From: Chondrosia reniformis | Lineage: Eukaryota; Porifera; Demospongiae; Chondrillida; Chondrillidae | Direction: 5' to 3' | DNA length: 64,000 nt | Assembly: GCA_947172415.1 (NCBI GenBank) | Contig: OX359189.1 | Location: forward strand, 1,696,501-1,760,500 | Shown here: piece by piece, positions 46,780 to 60,430 of the stretch | Layout: each line of letters starts with the position of its first letter | How positions within the stretch are numbered: the stretch's first letter is position 1 | The notes under the pieces: generated by a model | What the model was told of the DNA's origin: nothing | What the model saw: only the letters and a program-made list of their open reading frames with translations | Databases searched by the model: none | Program-made: the position numbers and the translations under genes

Positions 46780-49582
46780 ATGGCTTATCAACCAGGCGAA
46801 CCTGATATTCCAGAGTCCGTGTATGGATATTTGTGAGTTCTGTTAGCATACACAAGGTGTGAACGACCATTCCACCAGCGAGCTAGCTACATAATATATC
46901 GTTGCTATGGGCGGGGCGTGTGACTATACAAGGTAGAGCGAAAGTAAGTCAAGAGAAGAGAAGGGAAATTATGTTTTCTTTGTAGGATATCACTGAAGGA
47001 AACACTGCTCTACGATAAAGTTGAAGAAGCGGAAGCATACAGAGATAAAATATATGCTCAGAAGGAGAAAGTGGGTGTCATTAATATATTGGTTACCTTT
47101 TAGGAACCTTATCTTCCAGAGTCCGTTGCTTTAAGTCCTATAACATAAGTCCCATTCACAGGAGAACATACCAGCACTGTCCTTAGATATACTAGTAGAC
47201 AGACAGATTAAATTAAATTCTTTATCTTTGTCCTTTGTGCAGTGCAGGCTGTAAATTATTTGCATGTCAAGACTGCACTCCATGTATGTGTGTGGAAAGT
47301 AGTGTATGAATGTAAATGTTTAATTGCTAGCTAGACCCTGTGATTCTCAGCATTGCTGCCTATATGTACTAGGTATCATTGAGATGTATGTAAGTATGAA
47401 TTACATATGTTCCTAGTCCTATATGATTTACGGCTTTCCTGTGATGTAAGTTCATAAGCAATAGCATGAAACTTCAATAAATATTGAAATGCGCTGTTTT
47501 GTTTATAAAGGTTCGCAAATTGAAGCATGATCGAGACCATCGATTCAAAGAATTGGTTCTACAGCTGAAGGAACATGAGAGAAGAGAAGAGCTGTCAAAG
47601 AAGATACAAAAAGAGGAGGTGGATGAACTTGTTAGAGAAACACTGATGTATGTCAAGGACTCTACAAAGCTAATAGAAGGTAACACATTCATCATCCATC
47701 TCATCAGGAACTATGGTCTGATGGATTCCGTTTGTGTATTCTACCAAATTCTATAACCATTTAGTTCTACAATGGCAGATCTCAGATTGTGACAAGCAGA
47801 TAGAGGAACTTTCCAAAGAAGTAGAAAAGTGGACCCACTATAAGGTGAGGTGCTGTTTCATATACGTACGTACTTTCCATTCTTATCATTACGTTATGCC
47901 ATGTTATAACCTAAATCAGTTGTCTGTTAAGATGAAGGGTCTTGGCTCCTCCTGTTAGGATGTCACTTACCCAGCCAGACAGGCCCATATTGATGGGATG
48001 AGAGAGCAGATGGATGTGATGAAGAGGTTGGAGGAACAGGAGAAGGAAACTCTCTCTGTTGAGATTCTGAGAGTGAAAAAGGACATCCAGGACAGAATGA
48101 ACATGCTCATTCAACAAAAGAAGGGAGATCTATCTCAAGTAGGTATAACAATACCACATTAGCTGGTATACTAGGACTACAAATAAGTAACGTTAAGCCA
48201 CACATATGATCTCTTCTGAACATTAAAGTAACTGCTAGGAATGGAACCTAGAAAGTACAGTTTAAGTCTCAATACTGCCACAATTATGTGTTTCTCTTAT
48301 ATTACATAACTACAAAGTTGTTAGCTTTTAGTGATTTCCACTCATCTCTCCATCTCTTCCTCTCTCCCTCTCTCCCTCTCTTCCTCTCTCCCTCTCTTCC
48401 TCTCTCCCTCTCTCCATCTCTTCCTCTCTTCCCCTCTCCATCTCTTCCTCTCTTCCTCTCTCCCTCTCTCCCTCTCTTCCTCTCTCCCTCTCTTCCTCTC
48501 TCCCTCTCCATTGGCTCCAGAATATTGAGTCCCAACTTGATCCAAAGACTTTAGCTGAATACAGAGACAACCGATGGCTTCAAAGAGAGGTGGATTAACC
48601 ATTTGCTGTACTTATATACATACTTACGTACATACGTATATGCATTCTTATTTTACTATGAAGATCAAACTACAAAAGTCAACATTTGATCTCTTGGCTG
48701 AAGAGAACTCAGCCTTGGAGAAGAGAAACATTGACATCATGAATGACCTATTTACCTCTCAAAGACTGTCACCCAATAGTGCCCACTTGCAGACTGGATT
48801 GTCCAGACGCATCCCTCGTCTGCCTAGTAGCCCAGCAGCCATGGAGGAGACATCCGTGAGAGGAGACACACAGGTGGAGGTGTATAAGGTGAAGAGAGAG
48901 GATAGCTTAGAACATGAGTTGATCAGAAGGACTGAGGAAGAGAAAATGTTGCAGATGGAGAAGGTACATAAATCAGTAATAGCAGCAGTGGTTGCCATGA
49001 CAGTTATCACAGAGAACTACACACATAAGATAGAAGTCGGTGTCCAACATAATTTATATGTACATTAAACAATATACAGTATGTATAACAATATACGTAT
49101 GAAAATGGCTGACTAACATAAGTCATGTTAAATTCTCTTGCCAAGCTTGAGTAAGCTTGATTGAAACCCTCCTATTGCTTGCTATTTTCAACCAATGTAT
49201 ACGTATTTAGCCAAGCTCCCAATTTTGTTCAGATGATTACAGGAATACAGACACTCTAAATTGTTTGATAGAGCATTTATAACTCACTATACGTATATAC
49301 GTAATTCATAACATCCGTGTGTTACTTATATACGTATTGATGCACAGTCAACCACCTCATACAGTGTCCCTTTGGGTTATCTAATACCTGCAGGTGTCCT
49401 TGGAGCCTCTAGGCCTTGTGGAGCTGAGGAAGATGAGATTAAGTGGCAGACCTATGGGGCAGCGCCCAGTAACACACGAAGGGGTCAAACTCCCTCCCTT
49501 AGAGCAAAATTGTGAATCTGTTCACTCCAGGAAACCTAGCTGGCCCATTTCTGTCAGAATGCTGAAATCAATTTTAACCTAA
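46780..49582 (+). CDS. CCDC83: coiled-coil protein of the CCDC83 family
   Basis: Exons 46780-46832, 46986-47070, 47511-47679, 47765-47844, 47959-48138, 48521-48589, 48664-48963, 49394-49582; 374 residues. Almost all is charged coiled coil (QLKEHERREELSKKIQKEEV; DCDKQIEELSKEVEK). The segment AEYRDNRWLQREIKLQ followed by LLAEENSALEKRN lines up with the conserved part of vertebrate CCDC83 (WENDWLKKEV, ELEAENLVLI). Overall length is close to the vertebrate protein. The family is linked to ciliated or germ cells; the exact role is unknown. The intron before exon 6 carries a long CTCTTCC tract that serves as its polypyrimidine region. Confidence 0.78.
48345..48515. repeat. CTCT/CTTC-rich polypyrimidine microsatellite
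   Basis: About 170 bp of CTCTCCCTCTCTTCC-type units directly before the acceptor of CCDC83 exon 6. The many ORFs across it on both strands are low-complexity artefacts. Confidence 0.92.
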
Positions 49583-49868
49583 CTCATTTGATGTTATAGT
49601 ATTGAAATGTACCATATGTAAAATTATTGTTGGTAAATATTTATCTTACCAGACACACATACCAAGTGGAGTGAGAGTATAGTTGATATGTGAGCATGCA
49701 AATTAGAATGAATCTTATCCATGAGAGTATTAATTAATTGTCGATCTGTAACTTTATGATCTTTAAATACGAACCACGGGTAAACTTATTGCGCAATAAT
49801 ATTTTATTGCATATTGGAGAACTCTGTTTTCGTACATTAAAGATTTGAATTTAGTGCCATCAATTGCA

Positions 49869-52800
49869 ATGGAAGAACAGGAAGAAGCGGAGCTTGAAGA
49901 AATGGAGTTAGAGTACCGCGAGGAGGTAGAAGGATCGGAGGACCTCTCGGCACAAGTGGATCAGTTCTTTACGGAAATGGAACTAGATGTTTCAAAGAGG
50001 AGGAGAACACTGAAGGCTATAATGAAGGTCTATTGTCATGGCGACTGGACCTGCATTAAATGCCTATTTATATAATGGACATATGTATGTAGGACGATAT
50101 GTTTACGGAATATGATTGGATTTAGTAATGCTCAGCTCCCCATACTCTGTTTAAATAGATATGGTTTTCATAATTACTAGGAGGAAGTATTAATTGTTTA
50201 AGTTGTACAGTGATGTCAACTTTAAAGAAGTTGTTTGGGTCTAGGGCACAGGATTAAAATGTTGAATCGTAGTAAAACCGTTAGCAATGATACTACCTTA
50301 AGTACATGCTGTGTAGCTTACTCCTATATTTGGTTAATGGGCCCTCCCACATAAATAAGACATTGATTGATTGGTACACATACAGGGTGGGTCTCGTAAG
50401 CTCCCTCGAGGCAGTCTGCCTCCCCACTTGAGGTCCACCATGGGCCAAGCCAACTTGAGGGTAGCACGTGGAGAGTTACAGGAAGCCATCACTATATGCA
50501 TGGAAGTCATTCGACAAGGTATGTACATTGCATGAATAATAATCTATACACCATTTTTTCAATATGCTACATCTACTATAGTGTAAAATGGCCAAGAGCT
50601 TTGGATGAGAATACAAGAATTTTCTCCTTCTACTTCTCTTCTTCTCCACTGGGAGAGACAATTATTTCTGGGAATTCCACCCTTCATCAGTGACCCTGGG
50701 AATCTTTGTCTTGTGCATGACAACGACATTTCTAACAGCCAAACCCACAACCCAAAAGACTTGTGGTTTCTTATCAATACATAAATAAGCCATGTGTGGC
50801 TAATCAGTATCTATGTACTTTCATTATGAGATTGCATTACTTTAGTTTAATGCCTTGTCCTCTGAAATGTGTGCGTGTAGCTCCAGAGGCTTATGAGCCT
50901 TTTGAGGCCCTTGAAATGATCTATGAAGAAATGGGACACGATGAGAAGCGATACCAGGTACAGTCAAAGTGTACTCCTAACAAATTAAAAACTGCCTTGT
51001 ATCAGCTTGTGACATTTTTCTCGGAACTAGTTTGCTCTAATTGTTGCCCACCTTAAACCAAGAGATTTTGATCAGTGGGTTAAAGTGGCAGAACTGGCTG
51101 TAACAAGAAATGAGCGCAAAACAGCCATTCACAGTTACTCCAAAGGTACGAATATATGTGTACATAGAGACACCATTTCCGTGGGTAGTGTAGTCACATA
51201 ATCTCACAGTGCTTGTAACGAGGATTCATTTTCACTCTTCTTCTCTATCTCATCGGACTGGTATATCATATAATATCTGCCATTGTACATAAGTAATGTA
51301 AAACACCATTTTCCTACATACTATGTCTATTCTATAGTAAAATACTTACTTATAGGAAACTAAGCCTATATAGTGAGAGTTTTAGATAAAGATATAAGAA
51401 TCTTCTCTTTTGCTCCACTGGGCCTGACAGCAGTTTCTGGGAATACCACTCTTCATCATTGACCCTGGAGTCTTTCTGGAAGTTCTTCTTTGAATCTTTA
51501 GATCCTTTACTTTCTTATACACCTTATGTATGTGATTCTTTACTGTTTGATCAGTGTCGTGTATGTTTATACTTTAATATCTTCTAGCCTTGGCCATCAG
51601 ACCAAAAGAAGTTGGCATCTTGTTAAAGAAAGCCGAACTCCATTTAGAAGTTGGAGAGACACAGAAAGTGCTGGACACATATCAAAAAGTCCTGGAGAAT
51701 CTACCTGACACTGAGTGGGGACAATACCTGGGGATTTCCCTTGAGATGGCCAAGGTATGATGCATATTGCTCTGTTATTGGTCGCATTATGGTCATATGG
51801 AAATCACATGACTTTTTAGATATACCATGAAATGGAGAATACCCAAGAAGGTATTGATGTGTTGGTAGAAGCGTTCAAGAAACACCGGCAGCACATTGAT
51901 ATCCAAGGTACGTCTTGGTTCCAAATTCAAATTATCAGATTTAGTTTGCGAATGCTCTGTTTGTACTCGCCATAGCTGTGAACATGTTAGCTGAGCTTTA
52001 TCTGGACGTCCACGACTATTGGAGTGCTGCAGAAGTGAGTGCATGTGTATATTTTTCATTTTCACATTGTCCAGAATTCCTTCAGTTTTCCTTAATTTTT
52101 ACTATAACAAGATGAGATGGTTGAAGTTTATAAAAATGGTTACCTCTCTAGGATGGTTGCCTGTTTAAACCAATTGTTCTACCAATTGTCCCAAAATTAC
52201 AAAATAATAATAGTATTATATACATTTAAGCCCTGGTGATTTGGTCACTCATCTAATGTAGCCAAATAAATATATACTGTAGATTAAATTCCATAGGATC
52301 AGCGTAGACAGGCCCTATTGCATTAGTACGTAATAATTTACCAATGTACACCCTGTATTTGTCCAAATATAGACCCGGGCCTCTACGTTGTTCCGGTAAT
52401 TTTTATCCAGCCTCAAATTTATGCCCAACTTCTATACATGTACATATTGGTAAAAGTGTGAATTATCCATTTTAGCCATATCTCCTTCATATACAAGTCC
52501 CAATGTACAGTAAAGTGTATCTGATGAAAAATCTAATATACCATTTTCCTACATGCTGTTATATATGGCTTCTCATGTTTCTCAGTGTATTTTGGACTTT
52601 TACGGTATCCATCTGCCAGACCACGTGGTTCAGAGAGGCAAGAGTGCTGACCTGTCAAATGTGCAGAGCAATATTGAAGACATAGTATCAACTACAGAAG
52701 TATCCTCTGCAGCACAGAAATCTGACCAATCAAAATACCTCACTGTGTCAGATATGTTGGGCCAATCTTTTGATGTATTGAATCCTCTTGGTGATGAAAC

Positions 52801-55800
52801 AGAACCAGCTTCAGCTGACCAGCTTGAAGGAGACATTGTGAGGTGCATTGAGAACCTCTACTTTCCATTGGAGTCTCCCTTGGATCTACAAGCTAAAGTG
52901 GCAGTCTCTCTCATTCACCTTTATGCCACAGCTCCAAAGGTCTGGTGTGTGTGCATGAGTGTGTGTACATGTGTGTAATTGTGTGCATGTATGTGTACTG
53001 TGTGTGATTGTGTGTGTGACACTGTTGGTGTGAGATGTTTCATGGTATCATCTCTGAATGTTGTGGACATGTAGGTATTGCTGTCTGCACTGTATGAAGC
53101 TGATCCCGAGAAATGTGGTGATGTTTATTTAGATATTGCAGAGGCATTCATGGATGTTGGTTAGTGTCTGCCCTGCCGAATAACAATTGAACTATGAAGC
53201 AATTAAATATTCTCAATTGTTAAAAACCTTCAATAGCACATTTGCTACTTCATCCATCCATTTTGAACTAGTGATTATTTACTATTTAAATTCAAACAAT
53301 TATCTGCATGGCTATCTCATTACTGTAGATCAGTACAATAGGGCTCATCCCCTGTTGTCCATACTAGTGGGAACTGAGTTATATTCACAGGTGAGCACAG
53401 TATTAGCAGGTGATCACTCCCACCTCACTGTGTGAGGGCTCCTCTCCCTGGGAGAGTGAGGGCGTCACTCCCACCTCACTGTCTCCCTGGGAGAGTGAGG
53501 GCGTCACTCCCACCTGACTGTGTGAGGGCTCCTCTCCCCGGGAGAGTGAGGGTGTCACTCCCCCCTCACTGTCTCCCTGGGAGAGTGAGGGTGTCACTCC
53601 CACCTGACTGTGTGAGGGCTCCTCTCCCCAGGAGAGTGAGGGTGTCACTCCCACCTGACTGTGTGAGGGCTCCTCTCCCAGGGAGAGTGAGGGCGTCACT
53701 CCCACCTGACTGTCTCCCTGGGAGAGTGAGGGTATTATTGACACCTATATAATTGCAAGCAAAGGATTCACAAAAGATCAAGAATAAGACAATGATTCCT
53801 AGGGTCACTAATGAAGGGTAGAATTCCCAGAAATAGCTGTCTGGACCAGTGGAGAAGAAGAAGGAGAAAGCTCTTGTATCCTCGTCCAAAGCTCTTGCTA
53901 GTTTAGTTCCCTATAGGCCTTTTACTCTAGTAGCATGGGACAAATGGTGTGTTATATTACTTATGGGGTTCCTCTCCCTGTAGCCTGGGGTGTGGCTGAA
54001 GCATGCAGAATGTCTTCACAGCATGGGTGACTTGGAATCTGCAGCTGCATCGTACACCAAAGTAGTAGAGCTGGCACCACATCACACGGAGGCAAAGCTG
54101 GTGCTTGCGACTGTCTACGGGCAGCTTGGTCGTACTGAAGAGGCTCTAGGTGTTCTGGGGGATGAGGATGACCTCATGGAAGGACTAACCTCTGAAGAAG
54201 CTGTGCTCAATCACATCACATACATTGCCCATCCGAACCACCTTCCACCCACCATTCAAGTATGACATTCCTAGCATATATAGTGGGAGCCTACATATGT
54301 ATATATGTTTTTTAACATGTTTGTTTGTAGGAATTGCGCTTGTCATATCACAAGTTTGTTTTGTTGACAACTGAGAAGAGAACGCAGGAGTATACAGACC
54401 TTGCTATGGATATGATCCGATTTCTATGTAGAGACTACATCTTTCATCCAAATCTGAAAGGTATAGCCAGTAGTATTTATAGCCACTAATTTGTACACAA
54501 TGTAGTGATATTGAATTATTGCAACACACATAGTTACGTAGATCACTCTTTCTGTACATATACTGTATTTTAACACTTTATGTCTTTGTTGAAAGTATCT
54601 CACATTTAGTGGTTCTCTCCCTCCCCCTCTCTCTCTACTGCACAGTGATGGCACATATGTCACAGAAATCGGTCAAAAAAACTCTGGCAGAGAGCGTGTC
54701 AACTTCAAGCAAAGGTCCCCCATTGATTTCTGTGATTACTATATGTTTAAACCTAAAGTATTTGTGTATACATATTAAAATATGAAATGATGCACATGCA
54801 GTCGATAATATAGTGTGTTTCTATCAGATGGCAGCTTTACAGCAGGTGATTCCCATACACCTTTACATCTACCGAAAATAGAGAATATTAGAAGTCTTTC
54901 TAGGAAATTAATTATGACATTTTGTGACATTTGACAAATGTAGTGAATTTATTACTGTCTCTAGTAAGAGTGGATAATATACTGTTATTTTAGAGGCCAA
55001 GGCTGAGCTGACAGACAAGGAGAAGATACTAACTACTGAAGAGTGGTGGAATGTTTTCAAGCAAGTTAGTCTACACCAACAAGTAGTTCCTTGTCTGACA
55101 ACTGTCTTAGTGAAAATGTTGGGGGGGAGTTCCCTCTGTGACCGTGTGTTTAAGTGGTCCGGGACAAGTGGACATTACTCAATGTTGTACTCTGCTTGCC
55201 TTTCTAGTGCTGTGAAGGACTGCTTGCCTTGAAGAGGATGAACGATTTGTATCATGTTGTCATGGCAGCCAATGCTTCACACAAATTTAGTGGTATATCT
55301 GAAGACAAAGATAAAGTAAGAATTACTGAATGAGGCAAGATTATTTCTTCCCGTAATTTAAGTGAATTATGTATTTCTTTTAAAGGAAATGATTGCTCTA
55401 AGCTTTAGCGCTTGTTTCCTGTGCAAGCAGTTGATTAATTCCTTTACCTTCATAAAGTCAGCCATTGTTACAGAGGTATGACATATATCACATAAGATTT
55501 GAGTGCTATATTTATATGAGTATTTTGTATAGCAAACTGTATTATTCACTCTTCAATGTACGTACATATGTATGCATGAACTGTTAGTATTTTTAAGTTG
55601 CTTCCTCCAGTAGATCCACTTTCTTTCAAACCTAAATATTTGCCAATAACGTATATAAATTCTGCTAATTCTGCAACAATTATTTCAGTATGTAACGTAT
55701 ACTCCTATGTCAATATACGTATGGTGTATAATTTGATATGTAGTGGCCAATGATACAAAAAGGAGAGAAAAAGGCATTTTGGAATTACGTGTACCTCTTT

Positions 55801-57602
55801 CCACCAACAAGTAACATCCGTAGAGTCTTTATACGTTTGTTGGCTAAGGTATGTACTGTATGTGCAATAGAAATACTCACTGGGGGAGACATTATGCATG
55901 ACCAACCAATCTACCCCCTTCATACTGTTATCTACTTACATATTGTTCATAGATACGTAAGTCTGTCTTATATGCTAATAGTTTCAAGATTAAGTATTTT
56001 CCCTTTCAAATAATTCACTAGAGCTTTGAATGTGTTTATAAAATATGTGCATGCTTAACATTACACAGTACTTGTAGAGTAGAGTAAATATGACTTTTTC
56101 AAAATATATAGGACACTCCGTTGCCTTTGGTGCAACTACTGGCTAATATTGCATATCAGGGTTACAGATACAGAACTGCCATTAGTAAGTTGAATGTTTT
56201 TTTTTTGAGGAAAACTTCCTTTTGTTAAGGAAGAACTATGTTAAGTTGGAAATAGGGGACTTTAAGATGTAATGCCAATCTTAAAGTTTTAACTCTGGAT
56301 GTACCCCCACCCACTCATGTCTCCTGAGGAGCACAATGAAGTTCATATAGTGGGAATCTATTGCCATTATGGCTATATCATGATCTGCTAATATATAGGG
56401 ATATACTGGTATATGCGTAGCCATTTGTAACATCTTCAATCTCCCAAAATATGTCTAAGCTATAAAGACACATCTCTCCCCCCCACTTATATAAAATACG
56501 CAGCATAGTTTTGTGATGAATAAGTAAATCTGTTTGTCTCCAAAGGTATGTACAGATACATTGTTGACTCTGACCCGAAGCACTACATTGCATACTTTTC
56601 AATGGCACTATGCTTTGTGAGTCTAGTTCAACAAAGATCAAAAGTGTACCATCCCAGGAAGAATGAGTTAATTGCTCAAGTTAGTGTTGCATAAAATTCA
56701 TATGCTTATGACTTTGAGATTTTAGGAGAGTCTTCTAGTTTTGTTGATATTGATTGGCTCGATTAGAGAAATCAATAAATTACTGTATGGCTGGAAATTT
56801 TGACGAGAAGAATGTTTGGTGGAATTATGGCATTCGGTGGATTTTACTTTGGCGATTTACTTTGGCAATTTCACTAACAAGACAGTTATTCTCCTACGTT
56901 CAGTGTAGATTGGGGATGAAAACTCTCAAAAACCCCAATCCGCCTAAATAAATTCTCTGCCAAAATGTCCGGCTATACATTATTTATTTACTGTATTTAT
57001 CTTTGAAGGCATTGGCAATATTTAACGAATATGCTAAAATAAGAGGCCGTTGTCAGGAGACTATGTACAATATAGGGAGACTGTTTCATCAAATAGGTAT
57101 GTTTCAATGATCATATACTAACAGCTACGTATACAAAATATTTACAGTGAAACCTTTGTACAGTGGAATTTTGGAACCATTTACCTCATTGTTGAGATAT
57201 ATTTGTAATTGACCCGATTAAGTCCATAAAGTACATATGGTAAAGGAAGGAAGAAAAGACTTCTGTATCTTCATCCAAAGCTATCTTCAGGTTTAGTTCC
57301 CATATAGGCTCTTTTACAGAATAGGCATAGCATGCAGTGATCTTTCTTTCATATGATGAGTGGTACTGTATAGGTGTAATATGGGTCCTTTGATCTGTAT
57401 TTTGTTTGATAACAATTTGGGTATAGGTCTGGTCCAATTTGCCTCCATTTTTTATGAACAAGTATTGGTGTTGCCAAGAGAAGGGGAAGACCCTGATTCA
57501 AGTCTTCACTCGGAAGCTGCTTATAATCTAGCTCAAATTTACAGGAACAGTGGAAATTTACCTTTAGCAAGACACATGTTACGTATATACTGCTCTGTTT
57601 GA
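49869..57602 (+). CDS. GTF3C3: general transcription factor 3C subunit 3 (TFIIIC TPR subunit)
   Basis: Exons: 49869-50027, 50386-50518, 50881-50957, 51031-51145, 51588-51754, 51820-51907, 51976-52034, 52586-52939, 53075-53159, 53329-53390, 53984-54259, 54331-54460, 54646-54714, 54994-55064, 55208-55315, 55386-55475, 55744-55848, 56112-56184, 56546-56679, 57009-57096, 57427-57602. These give 872 residues (human about 886). After an acidic start come two TPR blocks: GQANLRVARGELQEAITICM and KHAECLHSMGDLESAAASYT mark the first, and the end is AAYNLAQIYRNSGNLPLARH. It is the TFIIIC subunit that bridges the A-box module and TFIIIB on RNA polymerase III genes (tRNA, 5S). A possible 18-bp micro-exon (54829-54846) keeps the phase and may be alternative. 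Introns carry repeats D, E, F and a minisatellite. Confidence 0.95.
50585..50735 (-). repeat. dispersed ~190-bp repeat, copy D
   Basis: In a GTF3C3 intron, inverted. On the minus strand AGGGTCACTGATGAAGGGTG leads to CCCAGAAATAATTGTC. The core CTGATGA/GAAA is intact and the would-be stem III (ATAATTGT) stays self-complementary despite base changes. Confidence 0.8.
51375..51505 (-). repeat. dispersed ~190-bp repeat, copy E
   Basis: In a GTF3C3 intron, inverted. Minus strand AGGGTCAATGATGAAGAGTG then CCCAGAAACTGCTGTCAGGC; the first core C is changed to A. Confidence 0.78.
53404..53740. repeat. GTF3C3 intronic minisatellite, alternating 51- and 39-bp units
   Basis: Seven units of GTCACTCCCACCTGACTGT followed either by GTGAGGGCTCCTCTCCC or directly by CTCCCTGGGAGAGTGAGGG. 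Long and short units alternate at first. The ORFs across it on both strands are repeat artefacts. Confidence 0.9.
53755..53945 (+). repeat. dispersed ~190-bp repeat, copy F
   Basis: In a GTF3C3 intron, the most complete copy. It starts near AAGGATTCACAAAAGATCAA, has AGGGTCACTAATGAAGGGT (one core change), then GAAATAGCTGTCTGG, and ends TTAGTTCCCTATAGGCC and TTACTCTAG. Confidence 0.82.
57235..57320 (+). repeat. dispersed ~190-bp repeat, 3' half only
   Basis: In the last GTF3C3 intron. Keeps ATCCAAAGCT-type sequence and TTTAGTTCCCATATAGGC but not the hammerhead-like box. Confidence 0.65.
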
Positions 57603-58100
57603 TTTGTAGAATTCCTTGCTTGTAGCATTGAATTAAATTTTAAAATCTATTCTTATACTTAGTTTATGTCTGTTTGCATTATTCTTTGGTCCTAATATTT
57701 CAGTAACCTATTACACACTGTATATCTTGCAGCTTAATTAATTGCAAAGTACTACAAAAACAAACAAGAAAGTATACAAATAAAAACAGACTAATTTGAA
57801 GTATTGTATATATTTGTTAAAATTCACAGCTTTCAACAGTTTTGAGTGGTTCATGGGAATTCCTACATCCACCAATTATTGACAAACATCTGCTGTCTAT
57901 GGCCGCAATGCACTGTTACAACAGTAGGTTTCCACCTTGCCTCAGTTAGATCCAAAGTTGAAATCAGTTTGGAATCCATTTCCCAAGACACCACTAAAGC
58001 AAAGAGGATTGGTGTTTGCAAATGACTCCATTGTTGCCGTGGCAGGTTGCATGTGATGATAGTGAAGTAGAGAAGATTGACGTGTACCTCTTTGACCACT
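57603..58100. other. spacer after GTF3C3
   Basis: 3' UTR and unique sequence. A minus-strand ORF (57863-58255) covers part of this and part of the first satellite monomer; no domain recognised. Confidence 0.5.
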
Positions 58101-58119
58101 TGCCCATCACTGGACTCAT

Positions 58120-59345
58120 GTTGGTGATACAAAGTTAATGTATTGTGAGAGATAGGGCAAATTTTAAGTTTTGTCAAATTTTCAAAAACCCATTGGACAT
58201 GTTCTATAGATGTCTGTGAATGCTGACACAAAGATTTAGCTTCATATCTCTCCACTTGATGGAGTGACAGCCCTCAATTGACATAATATTTTGGAATACA
58301 AAGTTAATGTATGTATGGTGAGAGATAGGGCAAATATGAACAAAAATTGAAACTTCTAAAACTCTTTGGAAATGTTTCATACATGTCTGTGAATGCTGAC
58401 ATCAAGTATTAGCTTCACATCTAGGTGTTTGTTGGAGTTACGATCCTTAATGTACATTAAAATCTGCCATACAAAGTTAATGTATTGTGAGAGATAGGAC
58501 AAATATTTTAAGTTTCATCAAAATTTCAAAAACTCATTGGACATGCTCTATAGATGTCTGTGAATGCTAACCCAAAGATTTAGCTTCATATCTCTCCATT
58601 TGATAGAGTGACAGCCCTCAATGTACATTAAATTCTGCTATACAAAGTTAATGTATTGTGAGAGATAGGGCAAATTTTAAGTTTCATCAAAATTTCAAAA
58701 ACCCATTGGACATGTTTTATAGAGGTCTGTGAATGCTTATACAAAGATTTAGCTTCATATCTCTCCATTTGATAGAGTGACAGCCCTCAATGTACATTAA
58801 ATTCTGCTATACAAAGTTAATGTATTGTGAGAGATAGGACAAATATTTTTTAAGTTTCATCAAAATTTCAAAAACTCATTGGACATGCTCTATAGATGTC
58901 TGTGAATGCTAACCCAAAGATTTAGCTTCATATCTCTAGCTCCATTTGATAGAGTGACAGCCCTCAATGTACATTAAATTCTGCTATACAAAGTTAATGT
59001 ATTGTGAGAGATAAGGCAAATTTTAAGTTTCATCAAAATTTCAAAAACCCATTGGACATGTTTTATAGGTGTCTGTGAATGCTGACACAAAGATTTAGCT
59101 TCCTATATATCTCTCCAATTGATGGAGTGACAGCCCTCAATGTAGATTAAATTTTGGTATACAAAGTTAATGTATATTGTGAGAGATAGGGCAAATATTT
59201 TAAGTTTCATCAAAATTTCAAAAACCCATTGGACATGCTCTATAGGTGTCTGTGAATGCTGACACAAAGATTTAGCTTCATATCTCTCCATTTGCCCTAT
59301 CTCTCACCATACATTAAATTTGTATAGCAGAATCTAATGTACATT
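58120..59345. repeat. diverged 170-bp satellite block, plus orientation
   Basis: About seven monomers spaced 169-173 bp (TACAAAGTTAATGTATTGTG, GTGAGAGATAGGGCAAAT, GTCTGTGAATGCTGACAC). More diverged from each other than the array after 60441. The final piece (59290-59345) is inverted. Confidence 0.9.
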
Positions 59346-60100
59346 TAGTGCTGTAACTCTGTCAATTGGAAAGATATGAAGCTGAAACCTCTTGGCTGTA
59401 TGCACATATAGCTATACAGTATATCCTGCTAGTTTTGTAAAATTTCAAAAAAGGATACCCGAGTTACTGCAGATCCAAAAATACCATATTCTAAAGTATT
59501 GAAGATTCGCCAACCACAAGCGTTTTCATAGGCAATTACTTTATTTAAATAGAAGATAAAACCTTATAATAGTAGGCCTACCTGGACACATCTCTATGGT
59601 GGTTGCGGTTCCCATAGAGGTTGGTAGCGCTTAGACTCTGAAGCTGTCTCCTAATCGGTTGGTGCCATAGAGACGTGCTCACCAATAATCCGGATTTCGG
59701 GGGGGTTCCACGTAATGTGGGATTGGCATCTGATATCTTAGGATTCATATGAGTCGGCCATATCGAGAAGAACTGGTTCTTCTCACGCAAGTGACACCCA
59801 AAGCTCAACTCGGCAGAGCGTTACCACCGATCCCGGCCTCTGAGCGTCGTGGATGGTAGCGTTCGGTATGGTCCAATTTTTTTCCTTTGGAGTTTCTTTA
59901 GCAGTCGATTGGCGATTTTTCACTTTAGCGACATCCATATATTATAATATGGACAGATACTACTTCAAAACAATCAAGTATTACAGAGTGAATATCCACG
60001 TGCATTAAAATCTTTAAAAGCGTTCTCGTCATTCAAATATACATATAACAGTAACGTATTTTCAATATTCCCTTCTCTAGGTCGGCCATTTATATTATTA
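59346..60100. other. non-satellite segment within the array
   Basis: Partly GC-richer sequence (59580-59870) without a recognised gene, RNA or transposon. It separates the plus-oriented monomers from inverted ones. A minus-strand ORF of 76 codons (59578-59808) has no recognisable motif. Confidence 0.5.
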
Positions 60101-60107
60101 CGAAACT

Positions 60108-60430
60108 CCCGTAAATTAAATTTCTATACAAGAATCTAATGTACATTTAGTGCTGTAACTCTGTCAATTGGAAAGATGTGAAGCTGAAACTTGGTGTTAG
60201 CATTCACAGACATCCTTAAAGCATATCCAAAGAGTTTTACAAATTTTGATGTGCACTCATATTTGTCCTATCTCTCACCATACATTAAATTTGTATAGCA
60301 GAATCTAATGTACATTTAGTGCTGTAACTCTGTCAATTGGAGAGATGTGGAGCTGAAACTTGCTGTCAGCATTCACAGACATCCTTAAAGCATATCCAAA
60401 GAGTTTTCCAAATTTTGATGTTCACTCATA
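60108..60430. repeat. inverted satellite monomers
   Basis: Two monomers in reverse orientation (CCTATCTCTCACCATACATT is the complement of the array's AATGTATGGTGAGAGATAGG). They form an inversion junction with the main array at about 60430-60441. Confidence 0.88.

Noticed and set aside
48302..48602. Five Ser/Leu/Pro or Arg/Glu/Gly ORFs
   Set aside because: Low-complexity translations of a CTCT/CTTC tract in a CCDC83 intron.
53403..53889. ORFs with repeated SLSQGDSEVGVTP or RVRVSLPPDC units
   Set aside because: Translations of the intronic minisatellite, antisense or out of frame with GTF3C3.
57863..59291. Minus-strand ORFs starting MERYEAKSLCQHSQT, repeated
   Set aside because: The shared start is part of the satellite monomer; the reading frame is not kept between monomers.
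59580..59870. GC-richer segment considered as a tRNA or rRNA gene
   Set aside because: No cloverleaf, internal A/B boxes or rRNA-like sequence could be found by eye.
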